Origin: Diplonema japonicum
Lineage: Eukaryota; Euglenozoa; Diplonemea; Diplonemida; Diplonemidae
Assembly: GCA_964019335.1 (NCBI GenBank)
Contig: OZ025651.1
Location: forward strand, 496,001-560,000
Length of the DNA stretch: 64,000 nt
Direction of reading: 5' to 3'
Under the pieces are notes generated by a model. That model worked only from the letters and a program-made list of their open reading frames with translations. It was not told where the DNA came from and made no database searches. Below, piece after piece: positions 47,805 to 57,731 of the stretch (position 1 is the first letter of the stretch; each line of letters begins with the position of its first letter). A program made the position numbers and the translations under genes.

Positions 47805-48539
47805 TCATTCAACGTACGTGTTGCTCTGGATGGTTTTTTTTTTTTTTTTTTTTTTTTTTTTCCTTCAATTTCACTTGCATACCAGTGTCATCGGTTTCCA
47901 TGCAACCCTGGGTGTCTCTTTGATCAACAAAGGGGTATGGTACCAAGGGTGGACCCATTGGTCCAAGTACTCCTCACCAGGCCGCAGGGGAGTGATGCCC
48001 CCAAGCTCCCTCACAAAATCATCAAGCACAGGATGGGTTATGAAAGCAGTATCAGCGTCATAGTACGTGAAAACCCAGAGGAACGTCCAAAGCCCCGTCA
48101 TCAGCAAAAGCCCTAGTACCCTGTCTTCGATGGGGTGGCGTGGGAGGTACATTCCGTACTTCGCAGCAAGCTGCTCGGGTGTGAGGTTCTTGATTTCCCA
48201 TTGTTCCATGGCCACTCTCGCTTCGTGGTTGGGGCCGGGCCAGAATTCAAATGAATGGGTGAACCGATCGCCGTGACCACCAGGCACGGGATCTTTGAAC
48301 ATAATCGCTTGTTCCTCCGGGTAAATATTATCCCTGTAAAACCACTTGTTGTTAGGGCTCACCACCACTGCCCACGCACGCCTCCACCAGTATTTACTCC
48401 TTGGGTCCGGTGTTCCCGGCCCGGTCACCTCAAGCAGAGTGTGGTCGTGGACCCGTTGATACGCAAGGAAATAATGTTTCCAACTGTTGGTTTGACCTGT
48501 GTATTTCAACATCGCCCTGCCGGGATTTGTAGGCCGCAT
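47805..48539 (-). CDS. Unrecognised membrane protein, probably mitochondrial-type, 2 exons
   Basis: Exon 1 is 48539-47883 (219 codons). A 57-nt intron 47882-47826 (GTATGCAAG...A31 CCATCCAG) probably leads to a short exon 47825-47805 ending MTLSNTYVE, total 225 aa. If unspliced, the frame ends three codons later, so the difference is small. Many W, Y, H and P residues; one clear transmembrane helix (RVLGLLLMTGLWTFLWVFTYY, about 145-165). The layout resembles accessory subunits of respiratory complexes (an NDUFB-like pattern), but no family was recognised. Confidence 0.7.
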
Positions 48540-48669
48540 TTTTTTTTTTTTTTTTTTTTGGTGTGTGCTTTATTTGCTACCTTTTTTTTTTTTTTTTTTG
48601 AGAACGGGGGACTAGAAAAAAAAAATATATAAAAAAAATCTCGTTTTTTTTTTTTTTTTTTTTTTTTTT

Positions 48670-48822
48670 TTATTCCATCTTCTCTCCCTTGTCCCTCGGG
48701 GGGACCTTCTTCGTCCCCACGGTGAACAGCTGGCTCATAATCACGGCTAACATCAGCAAATGAAACCCAACAAGCCCGCCCACAGCGAGCCATATTGTAG
48801 GGATACCTTCTGTGCTACCCAT
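48670..48822 (-). CDS. 50-aa single-pass membrane microprotein
   Basis: ATG at 48822: starts MGSTEGIPTIWLAVGG, continues as one hydrophobic helix (LVGFHLLMLAVIMSQLF) and ends in a charged tail (TKKVPPRDKGEKME). In-frame stop TAA at 48672-48670. The ordered N-terminus/helix/charged-tail plan, normal codon use and isolation between T-rich tracts support a real gene. The MGS start could be myristoylated. Similar mini-proteins occur in respiratory and signal-peptidase complexes; no specific match. Confidence 0.6.
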   Translation of the reverse strand: MGSTEGIPTIWLAVGGLVGFHLLMLAVIMSQLFTVGTKKVPPRDKGEKME

Positions 48823-49081
48823 TTTTTTCCCCTCTCCCTCTTCTTTTTTTTTCTTTTTTCTTTACAACACCACCACCACCACTCCCTCTGTATAAGAAAT
48901 ATGATTAGGACGCATTTTTACAGAGAAAGAAGAAAACAAAAAACTACTACCAGAAAAAAAAAAAAAAAAAGGGAAAAAAAAAAAAAAAACAGCAACAAAC
49001 AAAAAACATACACTGTTTCTTCTTATTATTTTTTTTTTTTTTTTGTTCTTTATTTTTTTTTTTTTTCTCCCTCTCTCAAAT

Positions 49082-49867
49082 CTAGAAAAACGGATGGTGC
49101 CTAACTTCGATGTAGCTACTGAGCCCAGAAAATCGTTCCACCGGTTTGACAGGAGCGGGATCCAGGTTTTTCGCCAGCTGAGTATCGTAAAGAGAAGTGG
49201 CTTCAAGAGCTTTGGAAGCAAGATATTTTCTTGTATAATGAGTAGTCCAGGGCTGCGTACCGGTGACCATGCTCAGAATAGAATGGTACTGGGTGTGGTG
49301 GCTAGCGGTGATCACACGCGCATGGTTTTTTGCAGCGCAGCGCAGGAGGGCAGACCCGCCGATATCAAAGCCTGGTGCCATGTTGCATACAACCATGTCG
49401 ATGGGGCAGAGACCGTGAGCAGCCAACTCAGCACGCTCTTCAGGGGACGATGCGAGGACTCCACCGTGTACTGCTGGCTGAAGGGTTTTGATCCCACCGT
49501 TGAACAGCTTGGTGATTTGTCCACCTGCCTCTATGATGTCGCCTACATCCTTTGCAGGGACGCCTTCCTCGGTGAGTTTTTTTAATGTGCCTCCGCAGGA
49601 CCATACTTCCCACCCTGCATTGTTAAGCCCCTTCATGAACTCAGTCACTGCTGTTTTGTCATACACCGTCACCAGCACCACCTTGTTCTCCTTTTTGACT
49701 TCCACAAATGGAAACGCCTGCTCCTCCTTAGCAGGTGTTCCGGCCGGTTCTATCCGCGGGGTCACGGACTTCCGTACCTTCTTCTTCTTCTTCTTCAGAG
49801 GGGTCGCCTGAACCACTTCCGATGGAGGTGTGGCCGGCGTTGCTATTTTTTTTGTAGTTTTCGTCAT
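49082..49867 (-). CDS. Stand-alone PurH-N/IMP-cyclohydrolase-like (MGS-fold) protein, degenerate
   Basis: 261 aa. After a basic 60-residue N-terminus (LKKKKKKVRKS), residues about 62-235 match the IMP cyclohydrolase half of bifunctional PurH: VLVTVYDKTAVTEFMKGL, SCGGTLKKLTEEGVP, KTLQPAVHGGVLAS, IDMVVCNMAP, FDIGGSALLRCAAKNHARV and KYLASKALEATSLYD. The AICAR-transformylase half is absent. Two usual catalytic blocks are changed: KTLHP reads KTLQP and the NLYPF block reads NMAPG. Either a divergent enzyme or a non-catalytic relative with another role. Confidence 0.82.
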   Translation of the reverse strand: MTKTTKKIATPATPPSEVVQATPLKKKKKKVRKSVTPRIEPAGTPAKEEQAFPFVEVKKENKVVLVTVYDKTAVTEFMKGLNNAGWEVWSCGGTLKKLTEEGVPAKDVGDIIEAGGQITKLFNGGIKTLQPAVHGGVLASSPEERAELAAHGLCPIDMVVCNMAPGFDIGGSALLRCAAKNHARVITASHHTQYHSILSMVTGTQPWTTHYTRKYLASKALEATSLYDTQLAKNLDPAPVKPVERFSGLSSYIEVRHHPFF

Positions 49868-50047
49868 TTTTTTTTCTTCACCCCCTCCCCCTCTTCTTTT
49901 TTTTTGTTTGCTACTGTTCGAAAAATGGGTGGGAGGGGAAGAAAGAAGTTTTTTTCTTTTTTTTCCTCTTGGTTTATCAACAAATACAAAAAAAAAAAAA
50001 AAAAAAAAAAAAAAGAAAGAATCTAAAATAAAGAGGAGGTCCCTTTC

Positions 50048-50671
50048 TCAATGCAACCCTTGTTTTTTCTCCAGCTCGTTAATCTCGGACCTCAGGACGG
50101 ACCGCTGCTGTTCCAAGGAGTCCAAGCTGCTTCTGAGCCTGGCGTGCTCCTCTCCCTCCTCGCATTCTAGCTTCGCGGCCCGTCTTTCCGTGTATGCTAT
50201 CTGAGCGTCAGTAACTGATATCTGCTGCTGCCGGGACTTGATGCCCTCCAGCACGGCTACAGGGGTGTCCGGGTGGGTGGAGGTAAGAAGGGATCCTATA
50301 GTCTCCAGGGCAGGTCTGATGGTGTTGAAGGAGCTCGGCTGGACAGATAAAAGGACATTTATTTGCACAAGCACTGTGTGAATGATGTTGCTTTGTATCT
50401 GAACTTTCTCTTTTAGAGCAATGTTTTCGTCCTCAAGCTGCCTAACCACGTCTCCTACAAGGTTTTCAGGGTCGGTATCCTCTCTCTCTAGGCTTTTGAG
50501 CCTTCCACATAAGGCTGCTCGTTTTTCTTGCAACTTGTCTTCTCCTTCTCTTTCACGTTCAGTTGGTTCCGCAGATCCTGCCTGGAGCTCTTTTATTTGC
50601 TTTAAAAGCGCAGCGTGCCTGGCGTCTTCTGCCTCTTCTAGCTGGATCGGGGTAATCGTTTTATGTAGCAT
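50048..50671 (-). CDS. Unrecognised 207-aa coiled-coil protein
   Basis: ATG at 50671, which follows directly on an 18-base G run. Entirely helical: coiled-coil segments at about 10-85 (IQLEEAEDARHAALLKQIKEL) and 150-205 (RLRSSLDSLEQQRSVLRSEI), with a less charged middle (TVLVQINVLLSVQPSS). No family recognised; the plan suits a small centriolar, flagellar or tethering protein. Confidence 0.75.
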   Translation of the reverse strand: MLHKTITPIQLEEAEDARHAALLKQIKELQAGSAEPTEREREGEDKLQEKRAALCGRLKSLEREDTDPENLVGDVVRQLEDENIALKEKVQIQSNIIHTVLVQINVLLSVQPSSFNTIRPALETIGSLLTSTHPDTPVAVLEGIKSRQQQISVTDAQIAYTERRAAKLECEEGEEHARLRSSLDSLEQQRSVLRSEINELEKKQGLH

Positions 50672-51125
50672 TCCCCCCCCCCCCCCCCCTTTCGGAGTGG
50701 TGAATAAAGGGGGAAAGAAAGGAAGAACAATTTTTTTTTCTGTGTGCGGAAAGAAACGAAAAGGAAACAAAAAAAAAAAGGAATATGGGGGCGTAAAGTA
50801 TAACTTGGTGGTCTTTTGCTGTTTCAAAATAAAAAAATTTAAACAAAAAAAAAGAACATTTTTTTTTTTTACTCGAAGACACACACAGGAACAAAGTAGC
50901 TTCTTTTTTTTTTTGAGAAAATAAATAAATAAATAAAAAAGAAAACTTAGCTACAAAGGTAAGGGGATAAAAAAAAAATAGGGAAGCAGGTCCACATAAA
51001 AAAAAAAAAGGAGAAATTTTTTCGAGCACGAACCACCCGTAGTGATGTGCCTTTTCTATGGATATTCTCCAAAAAAAAAACATTTTTGAAACCTCTCTTT
51101 TTTGTTCTTATCCGTCCACCCCCCC

Positions 51126-51156
<31 letters not shown>

Positions 51157-51925
51157 ACACACATCATTGTGCAAAGATTGGGCGAATTCAACCCTGAAAT
51201 GAAAACGCAAAACAATCGGGAACTAAACAGAAATGGGGGAAGGGGCTCTTTTTTTTTTTTTCGTCGTTTCTTTTTTCTCCTTCTTGCATGGGCTTCTTGC
51301 TTCCCCTCCCCAGTCATTTCCCACGTTCCCGCTTTCTTTTCTTTTTTTTTTTCTGCTACACACTAGCCCAATGAAAAGGGAAAAAAAAACAAAAGGAACC
51401 CGAACTGTGCCCATCAATACAGCCTACGAAGAGGATTAGAGGTGAAGGGATATGAGAGGATACGTAAAAAGAGAGAAAAAAAGGGGGGGGGGGGCATCGT
51501 ATTTTTTTGAGAATAATTATAGCACGGGGCAAAACAGGGCCTAATGGCAACTGCCGCAACATTTTCTTTTCCCTTTCATCTTTTTTTTTTTTTTTTTTTT
51601 TTCCTGCTTCCTTCTTTTTGTTTCTTTTTTCACCCGGAAAAAGAGGAGGAGGAGGGGGATAATAACGCGAGAAAAAATTGCTCAGTGAATAAAACTGAAA
51701 ACTCTGACACACATTTTCTTTTTTTTTTTCTTTTTTTCCTCTCTCTTTATCACCGCCACCCAGGAAAATACCTTCATTTCATTTCATGAGGAATTCACTC
51801 CACAATAATTGTAACTTTCTGCCCAAGCCCTTGGGTAAAAAGTAGAAGAAAAAAAAAAGAAAAAAAAAAAGAAGGGGAAAACAAGAAAAGGAAAACCTTC
51901 TCCAATTTGGCTAAATGCTTGAACC

Positions 51926-51961
<36 letters not shown>

Positions 51962-52578
51962 CCCTGTTTCGCTTGCCCATGCTCTGCCCTTTGGTGATTG
52001 AAGTTGGAATAGTAACACTAACACCTAGAAAGGTAGCAGACAGCAAATCTACGTAAAAGGAAGAGAAAGAAGAAGAAAAAAAAAAAAGAAAGAAAGAAAA
52101 ACCAGATTTTTAAGGTTATAATTTGTGTTTTCGCGTTCACCAGCTAAGATGGGCCTCCCTCACTGGGAACGCCCATGCCCCCTCTTCGTCGGGGAGATTC
52201 TCATGAATATTCCCTGGTAGTCAGGTCGTCCCTACACTGGCCCTCTGCGGCAGCCGGGTCACTCTTGCCCCTTACAGGGTATAACAAAAAAAAGAAAAAA
52301 AAAGAAATGGGGCTTTGATTGCAACACTAGGTGACGTTAAGCGTGCAATAAGGAAACTTAGGAAAAAAGGGAATGAGAGGAGAGGAAAGAAGAAAAAAAA
52401 AAAAGGAAAAGAAAGAGAGGACTTTTTTGATGGGAGAGAGATCATGCTCTCGAACCTTTTTTTTTTTTTTTTTTTTTTTTTTTATTCTCCCTTTTCTCAC
52501 GACCGTTCTATGTACTTTTTTTTTTTTTTATTATTATATTTATAATGTTCACTTTCGTTCTCTTGCCAATCTCTTCTC
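50672..52578. other. Longest gene-free stretch (1.9 kb): homopolymers, CA run and a GC-rich island
   Basis: A, T and C runs throughout (for example C23 at 51119-51141 followed by a CA run to 51162; T run 51931-51960). Frames such as that near 51794-52046 are interrupted by homopolymers and no domain was recognised. The island at 52138-52284 stands out as GC-rich and structured. Confidence 0.6.
52138..52284. ncRNA. Candidate structured non-coding RNA, GC-rich island
   Basis: About 145 bases of GC-rich, homopolymer-free sequence inside an A/T-run desert. Several short stems are visible: CCCC(52179-52182)/GGGG(52191-52194), CCTG(52213-52216)/CAGG(52222-52225) and CCCTTACAGGG (52268-52278). On the minus strand a T-rich tract follows (TTTTTC near 52104). 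No tRNA, snRNA, 7SL or 5S signature matched, and strand is undecided. No convincing frame crosses it. Confidence 0.35.
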
Positions 52579-52950
52579 TTAACCCGTAGTAGCTTCATCG
52601 CTGAAGCCACCGGATTCACTGGTGGTATAGTCACCAGGGATGAAAACTACGCACGAGGAAGGTGCTGAAGGTGGATGGATATTTAGCTCGCTCTGCGACA
52701 GCAGCGTCTCTGGGTTAGTTCGGGTTAGATGGTAAGTGGAAGAGTAGTCACTGGCGTCCCCTCTAATATTTACTTTGGAGTTTTTCAACAGTTCACCGGT
52801 TCCTTGCACATCCTGCAGGGCCCGTATCCTGTTATGAGCCTGTTGAACTAGCAGCGCTCCTTGCCATTTTAACTTGTCCTGCGACCCATCTTCTTGCCTT
52901 GCCGGCTTTGTCGGCGATCGTTGTTCTTTCTTTGACCCACTACAGCCCAT
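52579..52950 (-). CDS. Small, probably N-terminally acylated protein, 123 aa
   Basis: ATG at 52950. The N-terminus MGCSGSKKEQRSPTKP has glycine 2, cysteine 3 and serine 6 followed by basic residues, the classic pattern for myristoylation plus palmitoylation and membrane or flagellar-membrane targeting. The rest is polar, with one helix (KLKWQGALLVQQAHNRIRAL) and a serine/threonine-rich tail. No domain recognised. Confidence 0.75.
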   Translation of the reverse strand: MGCSGSKKEQRSPTKPARQEDGSQDKLKWQGALLVQQAHNRIRALQDVQGTGELLKNSKVNIRGDASDYSSTYHLTRTNPETLLSQSELNIHPPSAPSSCVVFIPGDYTTSESGGFSDEATTG

Positions 52951-52973
52951 TTTGCATTGTGTGTTTGAATGGG

Positions 52974-53004
<31 letters not shown>

Positions 53005-53036
53005 TGTATTTGTTTAACGAAAGGAAGGGGCGCGGG

Positions 53037-53075
<39 letters not shown>

Positions 53076-53387
53076 GAATAAAAAAAAACTAAGCCTGAAT
53101 TGTGAATGTGCCAGATTGACAGGGGCCGTGAGAGAAAAAAAAAAAAAAAAGAAACCTCTGAGGCGACGCGCTTCTTCTTCCTCTTTTTTTTTCTCTTACC
53201 CCTTTCAAATCCAATACGCAAGTTTCCGGAAGAAGAAAAAAAAAAAACTCCAACTTTTATCATAACTCCTAATTAATATTCCAATCAAAAAAATTTACCT
53301 CCCCCTCCTTCTTCCTTTTTTTTTTTTGACCGCCAGGTTTCCTTTTTCTTTCCGTGACACTAAAATAAAAAGATTTTTTTTTCTAAG
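52951..53387. other. Intergenic spacer, homopolymer-rich
   Basis: T run 52980-53005, A run 53041-53068 and further A/T runs. Nothing supported. Confidence 0.5.
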
Positions 53388-54707
53388 TTAGACCTCCTCA
53401 ATCGAAGTAGAGTCATTGCCGCCTTGTGTGTCGTCTTCCAAAGACTCATTCTCGTTCAACACATTGTACACACGGCCGTCTTGTCGCAAGGGGTGGGAAC
53501 GGGTAGGATCTGAAGATCCCTCTTGTTGCTGCTCGTTGGATGTGTCCCTCTCTCGGAGAAGCTTCGCCTTTGCGTTCATGTAAAAAACGCCGCCTGTAAA
53601 AATAATAAGCATTCCCGCTCCCTTGAACACCGTGAAGACCTCTGAGAATACCAAAACACCTAAAATGATGGTCATGACATCCTTGGCGTGGCCTGTGATG
53701 GCAAGGGTCAACGCGGAGGCGATTTGAACCAACGCAAGCTCAGCGAAAAGAAGTCCAATTGCTGCGACACCTCCGAAAGACACGATCAGCGCGATAATAA
53801 TCGAGTCTGAGAAGGAGCTCCACCGTTCATCGTGGGTGATGGTCGCTCCCTCCACCGCCCCCGCTAAAATCGCTGATACAACAGTGGCTGCAGGTGAGAT
53901 ATACATCAATACTTTAAACCGCATTTCCATTTTCGAGGTGTCTGATAGTGCTGAACCCGCCGATGGCTTCATAACGAGTTCCGTGGCAACCCAACGAATA
54001 CTACCGCACAAAGCTGCCCCTGCCGCCATTAGAACACCAATGGCTGTCTTTGTGGCATGATCAGTGCCACCGTCATCGCTACCAGATGCTTCGTTAAGAC
54101 GATCGCCCACAAGTGCCGTCAGAATACCACATACAATTATAAACACCGAGAAGGTGAGGGAAAGATTCGGAGGTTGGACCTTCATGATCAAGGACAGCAC
54201 GTAGGTGAACACCAACGTTGAGCTCTTCACGATCGTGACCAAACCCAGATCGATAAACCCTGCCACAGCTTGATTCGTGAGGCATATGTCAAGGCCTGTT
54301 GCTAGTCCGACAGGAATTGCGCTGATCAGCATTGCCTTGTCGAACACCAAGGACTTTTCAGACCCTGCTGCAAGTAAGTATAGGAATGCTAAAACACCCT
54401 TCAAGAACATGTGCCATGCTGTTACCGACAACGGGTAGTTGAAGCCGTCCATCGCGTAGAAGTATATCCACTTGTTGTAGTTGCTCAGCCATGTCGAGGT
54501 TGCGAACCATATCAGAGCCATGCTCGCTACGTCGCATACGATCTTTCGTTGCTGTGAGATGCATTCTGCGCGTTTCAGTAATTTGCTCCCAGCGGACCCG
54601 AGCAGCATCAGCGCTATGAAGATCACCATCGGTTTTACGTTCAATGCTGGCAGCCCGTCGGAAGAGGAGGAGTCCCCATAGCTCACGGTTTCGGTCGCGT
54701 TGGACAT
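53388..54707 (-). CDS. SLC35/triose-phosphate-translocator-family membrane transporter
   Basis: 439 aa from the ATG at 54707, about ten membrane helices. The two EamA/TPT halves are visible. The first half contains GLATGLDICLTNQAV.FIDLG, then VTIVKSSTLVFTYVLSLIMK, the nucleotide-sugar/TPT lysine motif region that matches SLC35C2-type proteins. The second half contains AAGAALCGSIRWVATELVMK and the closing ALTLAITGHAKDVMTIILGV. Members exchange nucleotide sugars or phosphorylated sugars in the Golgi/ER; substrate cannot be assigned. The C-tail is acidic and serine-rich. Upstream lies an interrupted G-rich tract (GGGGGAGGGGGAGGGGG) that could form a G-quadruplex in the leader. Confidence 0.9.
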   Translation of the reverse strand: MSNATETVSYGDSSSSDGLPALNVKPMVIFIALMLLGSAGSKLLKRAECISQQRKIVCDVASMALIWFATSTWLSNYNKWIYFYAMDGFNYPLSVTAWHMFLKGVLAFLYLLAAGSEKSLVFDKAMLISAIPVGLATGLDICLTNQAVAGFIDLGLVTIVKSSTLVFTYVLSLIMKVQPPNLSLTFSVFIIVCGILTALVGDRLNEASGSDDGGTDHATKTAIGVLMAAGAALCGSIRWVATELVMKPSAGSALSDTSKMEMRFKVLMYISPAATVVSAILAGAVEGATITHDERWSSFSDSIIIALIVSFGGVAAIGLLFAELALVQIASALTLAITGHAKDVMTIILGVLVFSEVFTVFKGAGMLIIFTGGVFYMNAKAKLLRERDTSNEQQQEGSSDPTRSHPLRQDGRVYNVLNENESLEDDTQGGNDSTSIEEV

Positions 54708-54863
54708 CCGCCCCCCTCCCCCTCCCCCTCCCCCCCTCCTATTGTTTGGATTGTTTTACGAGTTACTTGAAAACAAAAAAAAAATGAAAGAAAAAAAAAG
54801 GAAAGAGAAAACTCTAGTTCTATAAAAACACATGGGGGGGGGGGGGCACTTTTAAATTAACAT

Positions 54864-57731
54864 CTACGGTGCGTACTGTCCGACCAGCTTCTTGACAGTC
54901 GTTGTGATGGACGCGGTGCTTCTAGGCGGCTGTGCATCGAGGTCTTGGTACGCGAGTGCCGAGGCGGAGGTGGCGGTGGGCTCGCCGACTGCCCAGGCTT
55001 CGACGTCGGAGTGGTGCGAGATCTTTTGGAGAATGTCCTTGCTGTTGAGGGGCGGGATGGACCTGGCATGGAGCGACACGCTATCGGTCCCCCCCGTCAG
55101 CAGAAGGATGAATGGTATCTTGTCAGTCAGCGGCAGTTTCTCGCCAACGCGTTCCAGCGCATCTAAGTCCATGCTGCCCCCTGGGAAGTCCTTGAAGTAG
55201 CTTCCGGTGCGGCCTTCCATTTCTGTTGTCAGTGTCTTGACTGTATCTTCCTCCGCTTCGCTCAGCGTCAGCACCGCTGTCTTCGCCGCTTTGGGCGTCG
55301 GTTTGGGTGCCACCATGATGGGCACAGGTACCTCCTCGTCCTCGATCATGGTTGGGATGACCACTCTGTGCGGCTCCTCGTCTTCTTCCTTGTCGATCGG
55401 TTCCACAGGTGGCCTGAACACCGGCATGTCCAATGGTGGTGTTTTTTTCACGCCCTCTCCGCTCGACACCGACTCTGCGTCCACCACCTCAAAGGCTTCG
55501 TCATGCGCCTCGTCCTTCAGCATCACTGCGCCAGGCGTTTTCATCTCCTTCACGATGGCCTCCGTAACTAGCTCTGTCTCGACAGGCATCGCTCGTGGTG
55601 TCATGACCCTTGACCCTTCCGCAGGCTTCACAACCTTTTGGGTAACTAATGTGTCGGGCTCGGTAGTAATGTCTTCCTTCCTGCGTGTTGCCACGCTGCC
55701 TGCTGCAGGGGTCTTCTTCGGTGCTGAAGGACGTGTCTTCTCCTCCTCCGCCACTGCCACCGGTGATGCGGATGAGGGTGCAAATACGACCTCAGCTGGT
55801 TCAGGCAGCGGTTTGTCAGTGGGTGCTGTCTCCAAGACAGGTGCCTCTGGAGGCAGGGGTGCTGACACCGCAGGTTTATAAACAGGTGACGGTTCTTTTA
55901 CTGGCGGGTCCTCCTGTGCTGGGGTCTGAACTAACGACGGATTCTCAGGTGCTGGTGTTGGTGCTGGTGTCGAAACCTTTACGGGCAAGATTGAAGGTGG
56001 TGGAACATCTTCTGTTGTTTTTGATGTGGTGGTTCCAATTTCATCAGCTACAGGCGTCAATGGTGGGGAATCTTCTTTGTTTGCGTCAGCCTGTTGTTTC
56101 GCTTCCTCCTTTTGTTTCTTTTCCTCCATTTTCTGCATCACCTTCTTTGTTCTTTCTGCTTCTTCTTCCTTTTGCAATTTTTGCCTCTCTTCTATTTCTT
56201 GGTTTTCCTTCTTTGTCCTTTCCTCCTCCCTTTCCCTTCCTGCCGCTTCTTCTCTTTGTTTTTTCTCCCGTTCCAGTTTTTCCTTCTCTTCCATTTCTTG
56301 TTGCCTTTGCTCTTCTTCTTTTTGTTTCCTTTCTTTTTCCAGTTTCTCCGCTCGCTTCTGCTCTTCTTCCTGTTCTCTTTGCTTCCTTTCCCGTTCAATT
56401 CTTTCTTCTTCTTGTTTCTTTTTGTTGTCCAATCTTTCTTTCTCCAATCTCTCCTTTTCCTCCATTTCCTGTTTTTCCTTCCTCCTCCTCTCTTCTTGTT
56501 GTCTTTCTTCTTCCTCCTTTCGCTTCCTTTCTGCTTCTATTTTTTCTTCCTCTTCCTTTTGCCTTTTTTCGTTTTCCAATTTTTCTTTCTCGAGCCTCTC
56601 CTTCTCTTCCATTTCTAGTTTCTCCTTCCTCTTCTTTTCTTCTTGTTGTTTTTCCTCTTCTTCCCTTCGCTTCCTTTCTGCTTCCATTTTTTCTTCCTCT
56701 GCCTTTTGCCTTATATCGTTTTCTAATTTTTCTCTTTCAAGCGTCTCTTTCTCTTCTATTTCTAGTTTCTCTTTTCTCTTCTTTTCTTCGTCCTCAGCCT
56801 CAAAGGCAGGAGGAGAGGGGGGTTTGAAATCAGACACGGGTCCTAACGTTGGAGTGCGAATGCCCGACCTTTCCGGGAGAGCCTGTTGTTGTTGTTGCTG
56901 CTGCTGCATGTTTAGCGGGGTGAAGAGGGTTGTGGAAGAACTCACAAGGGTAGGCCGTGGGAGCCTATCGTGTAGGTTCTTCTTTTTGCGGGGTTTTTTC
57001 TTCTCTTTTTTTTCCTTTTTGTGCCTCTTCTTCTTTTTCTTTCCGGAAGACGAAGAAGAAGAAGAAGAAGACGACGACGATGACGATGAAGAAGACGACC
57101 GATAAAGCACCGACGCAATGTGCGGCCAAATTGTCCGAAATTTTCTTTCATCCTCCTCAGAAGGACTTGAACCACCAAAGAAGTCCTTCTGCCCAAGAGA
57201 TGCTCCGAAGGTCTCGGTCAGCGCTTTGCATATTACATCACTGTTCAGATCTTTCGAAGGTTTAACCTTGAGGGCTTTTGAAACAGTTGACACAGACCGC
57301 TTACTGATGGGAAACATGGGTGGGGGTTTTGCAGCTTGTTTCTCTTTTCTCTCCTGCACTGTGAGGCGTAGAGTGGATACTTCGCTGCGAAGCTTTGTCA
57401 GGTAAGCTTGCACTGAATCGATTTCTTTGAAGTATCGGTCCTCCGTGATGAGCAAAGATGCCTTTAGATCTTCGATTGCAGTCTGTTCTTCCGTGATTTG
57501 CTGGTATACGTCCTTTGCAACCGGTTGTTTCTTCTGCTTTTTTTGTTGTTTTAGGATTTCGTGTTGTTTTTTCAGGTTCTCGGCATGCTTCCTCAGCAGC
57601 ATCTCCTTCTCCGTTTCAGTTTCATTTGTGGAATTGTAGATACTCGCGTTTAAGTCTATCGCGCGCCGTACTGCAGCCTTGCTTGAAGTTGGCCTTAGCA
57701 CACCTTCCCGGGTGTTAGGCAAATGGTACAT
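54864..57731 (-). CDS. 955-aa charged coiled-coil protein with proline-rich middle
   Basis: ATG at 57731. Residues 1-200 are helical. A serine run near 212-230 and a lysine-rich stretch (KKKKKRHKKEKKEKKK) precede a coiled coil of about 230 residues (310-560) built from near-repeats of EEKERLEKEKLENEKRQ type. A proline/valine/threonine-rich linker (580-760) follows, and then a C-terminal region (from about 835, MDLDALERVGEKLPLTDKIP) that looks globular. No family recognised. Expected to be cytoskeletal; sequence repeats could allow unequal exchange. Confidence 0.82.
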   Translation of the reverse strand: MYHLPNTREGVLRPTSSKAAVRRAIDLNASIYNSTNETETEKEMLLRKHAENLKKQHEILKQQKKQKKQPVAKDVYQQITEEQTAIEDLKASLLITEDRYFKEIDSVQAYLTKLRSEVSTLRLTVQERKEKQAAKPPPMFPISKRSVSTVSKALKVKPSKDLNSDVICKALTETFGASLGQKDFFGGSSPSEEDERKFRTIWPHIASVLYRSSSSSSSSSSSSSSSSSSGKKKKKRHKKEKKEKKKPRKKKNLHDRLPRPTLVSSSTTLFTPLNMQQQQQQQQALPERSGIRTPTLGPVSDFKPPSPPAFEAEDEEKKRKEKLEIEEKETLEREKLENDIRQKAEEEKMEAERKRREEEEKQQEEKKRKEKLEMEEKERLEKEKLENEKRQKEEEEKIEAERKRKEEEERQQEERRRKEKQEMEEKERLEKERLDNKKKQEEERIERERKQREQEEEQKRAEKLEKERKQKEEEQRQQEMEEKEKLEREKKQREEAAGREREEERTKKENQEIEERQKLQKEEEAERTKKVMQKMEEKKQKEEAKQQADANKEDSPPLTPVADEIGTTTSKTTEDVPPPSILPVKVSTPAPTPAPENPSLVQTPAQEDPPVKEPSPVYKPAVSAPLPPEAPVLETAPTDKPLPEPAEVVFAPSSASPVAVAEEEKTRPSAPKKTPAAGSVATRRKEDITTEPDTLVTQKVVKPAEGSRVMTPRAMPVETELVTEAIVKEMKTPGAVMLKDEAHDEAFEVVDAESVSSGEGVKKTPPLDMPVFRPPVEPIDKEEDEEPHRVVIPTMIEDEEVPVPIMVAPKPTPKAAKTAVLTLSEAEEDTVKTLTTEMEGRTGSYFKDFPGGSMDLDALERVGEKLPLTDKIPFILLLTGGTDSVSLHARSIPPLNSKDILQKISHHSDVEAWAVGEPTATSASALAYQDLDAQPPRSTASITTTVKKLVGQYAP

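Noticed and set aside
51794-52046. Possible small ribosomal-protein-like frame (TKGQSMGKRN on the minus strand, similar to the eL37 start)
   Set aside because: The following zinc-finger sequence of eL37 is absent, the frame runs into a poly-A tract, and the possible second exon (FKHLAKLE, then GLGQKVTIIVE) matches nothing known.
56026-57105. Plus-strand serine/phenylalanine-rich open frame of about 360 codons
   Set aside because: Antisense of the charged coiled coil at 54864-57731; low-complexity and without domains.
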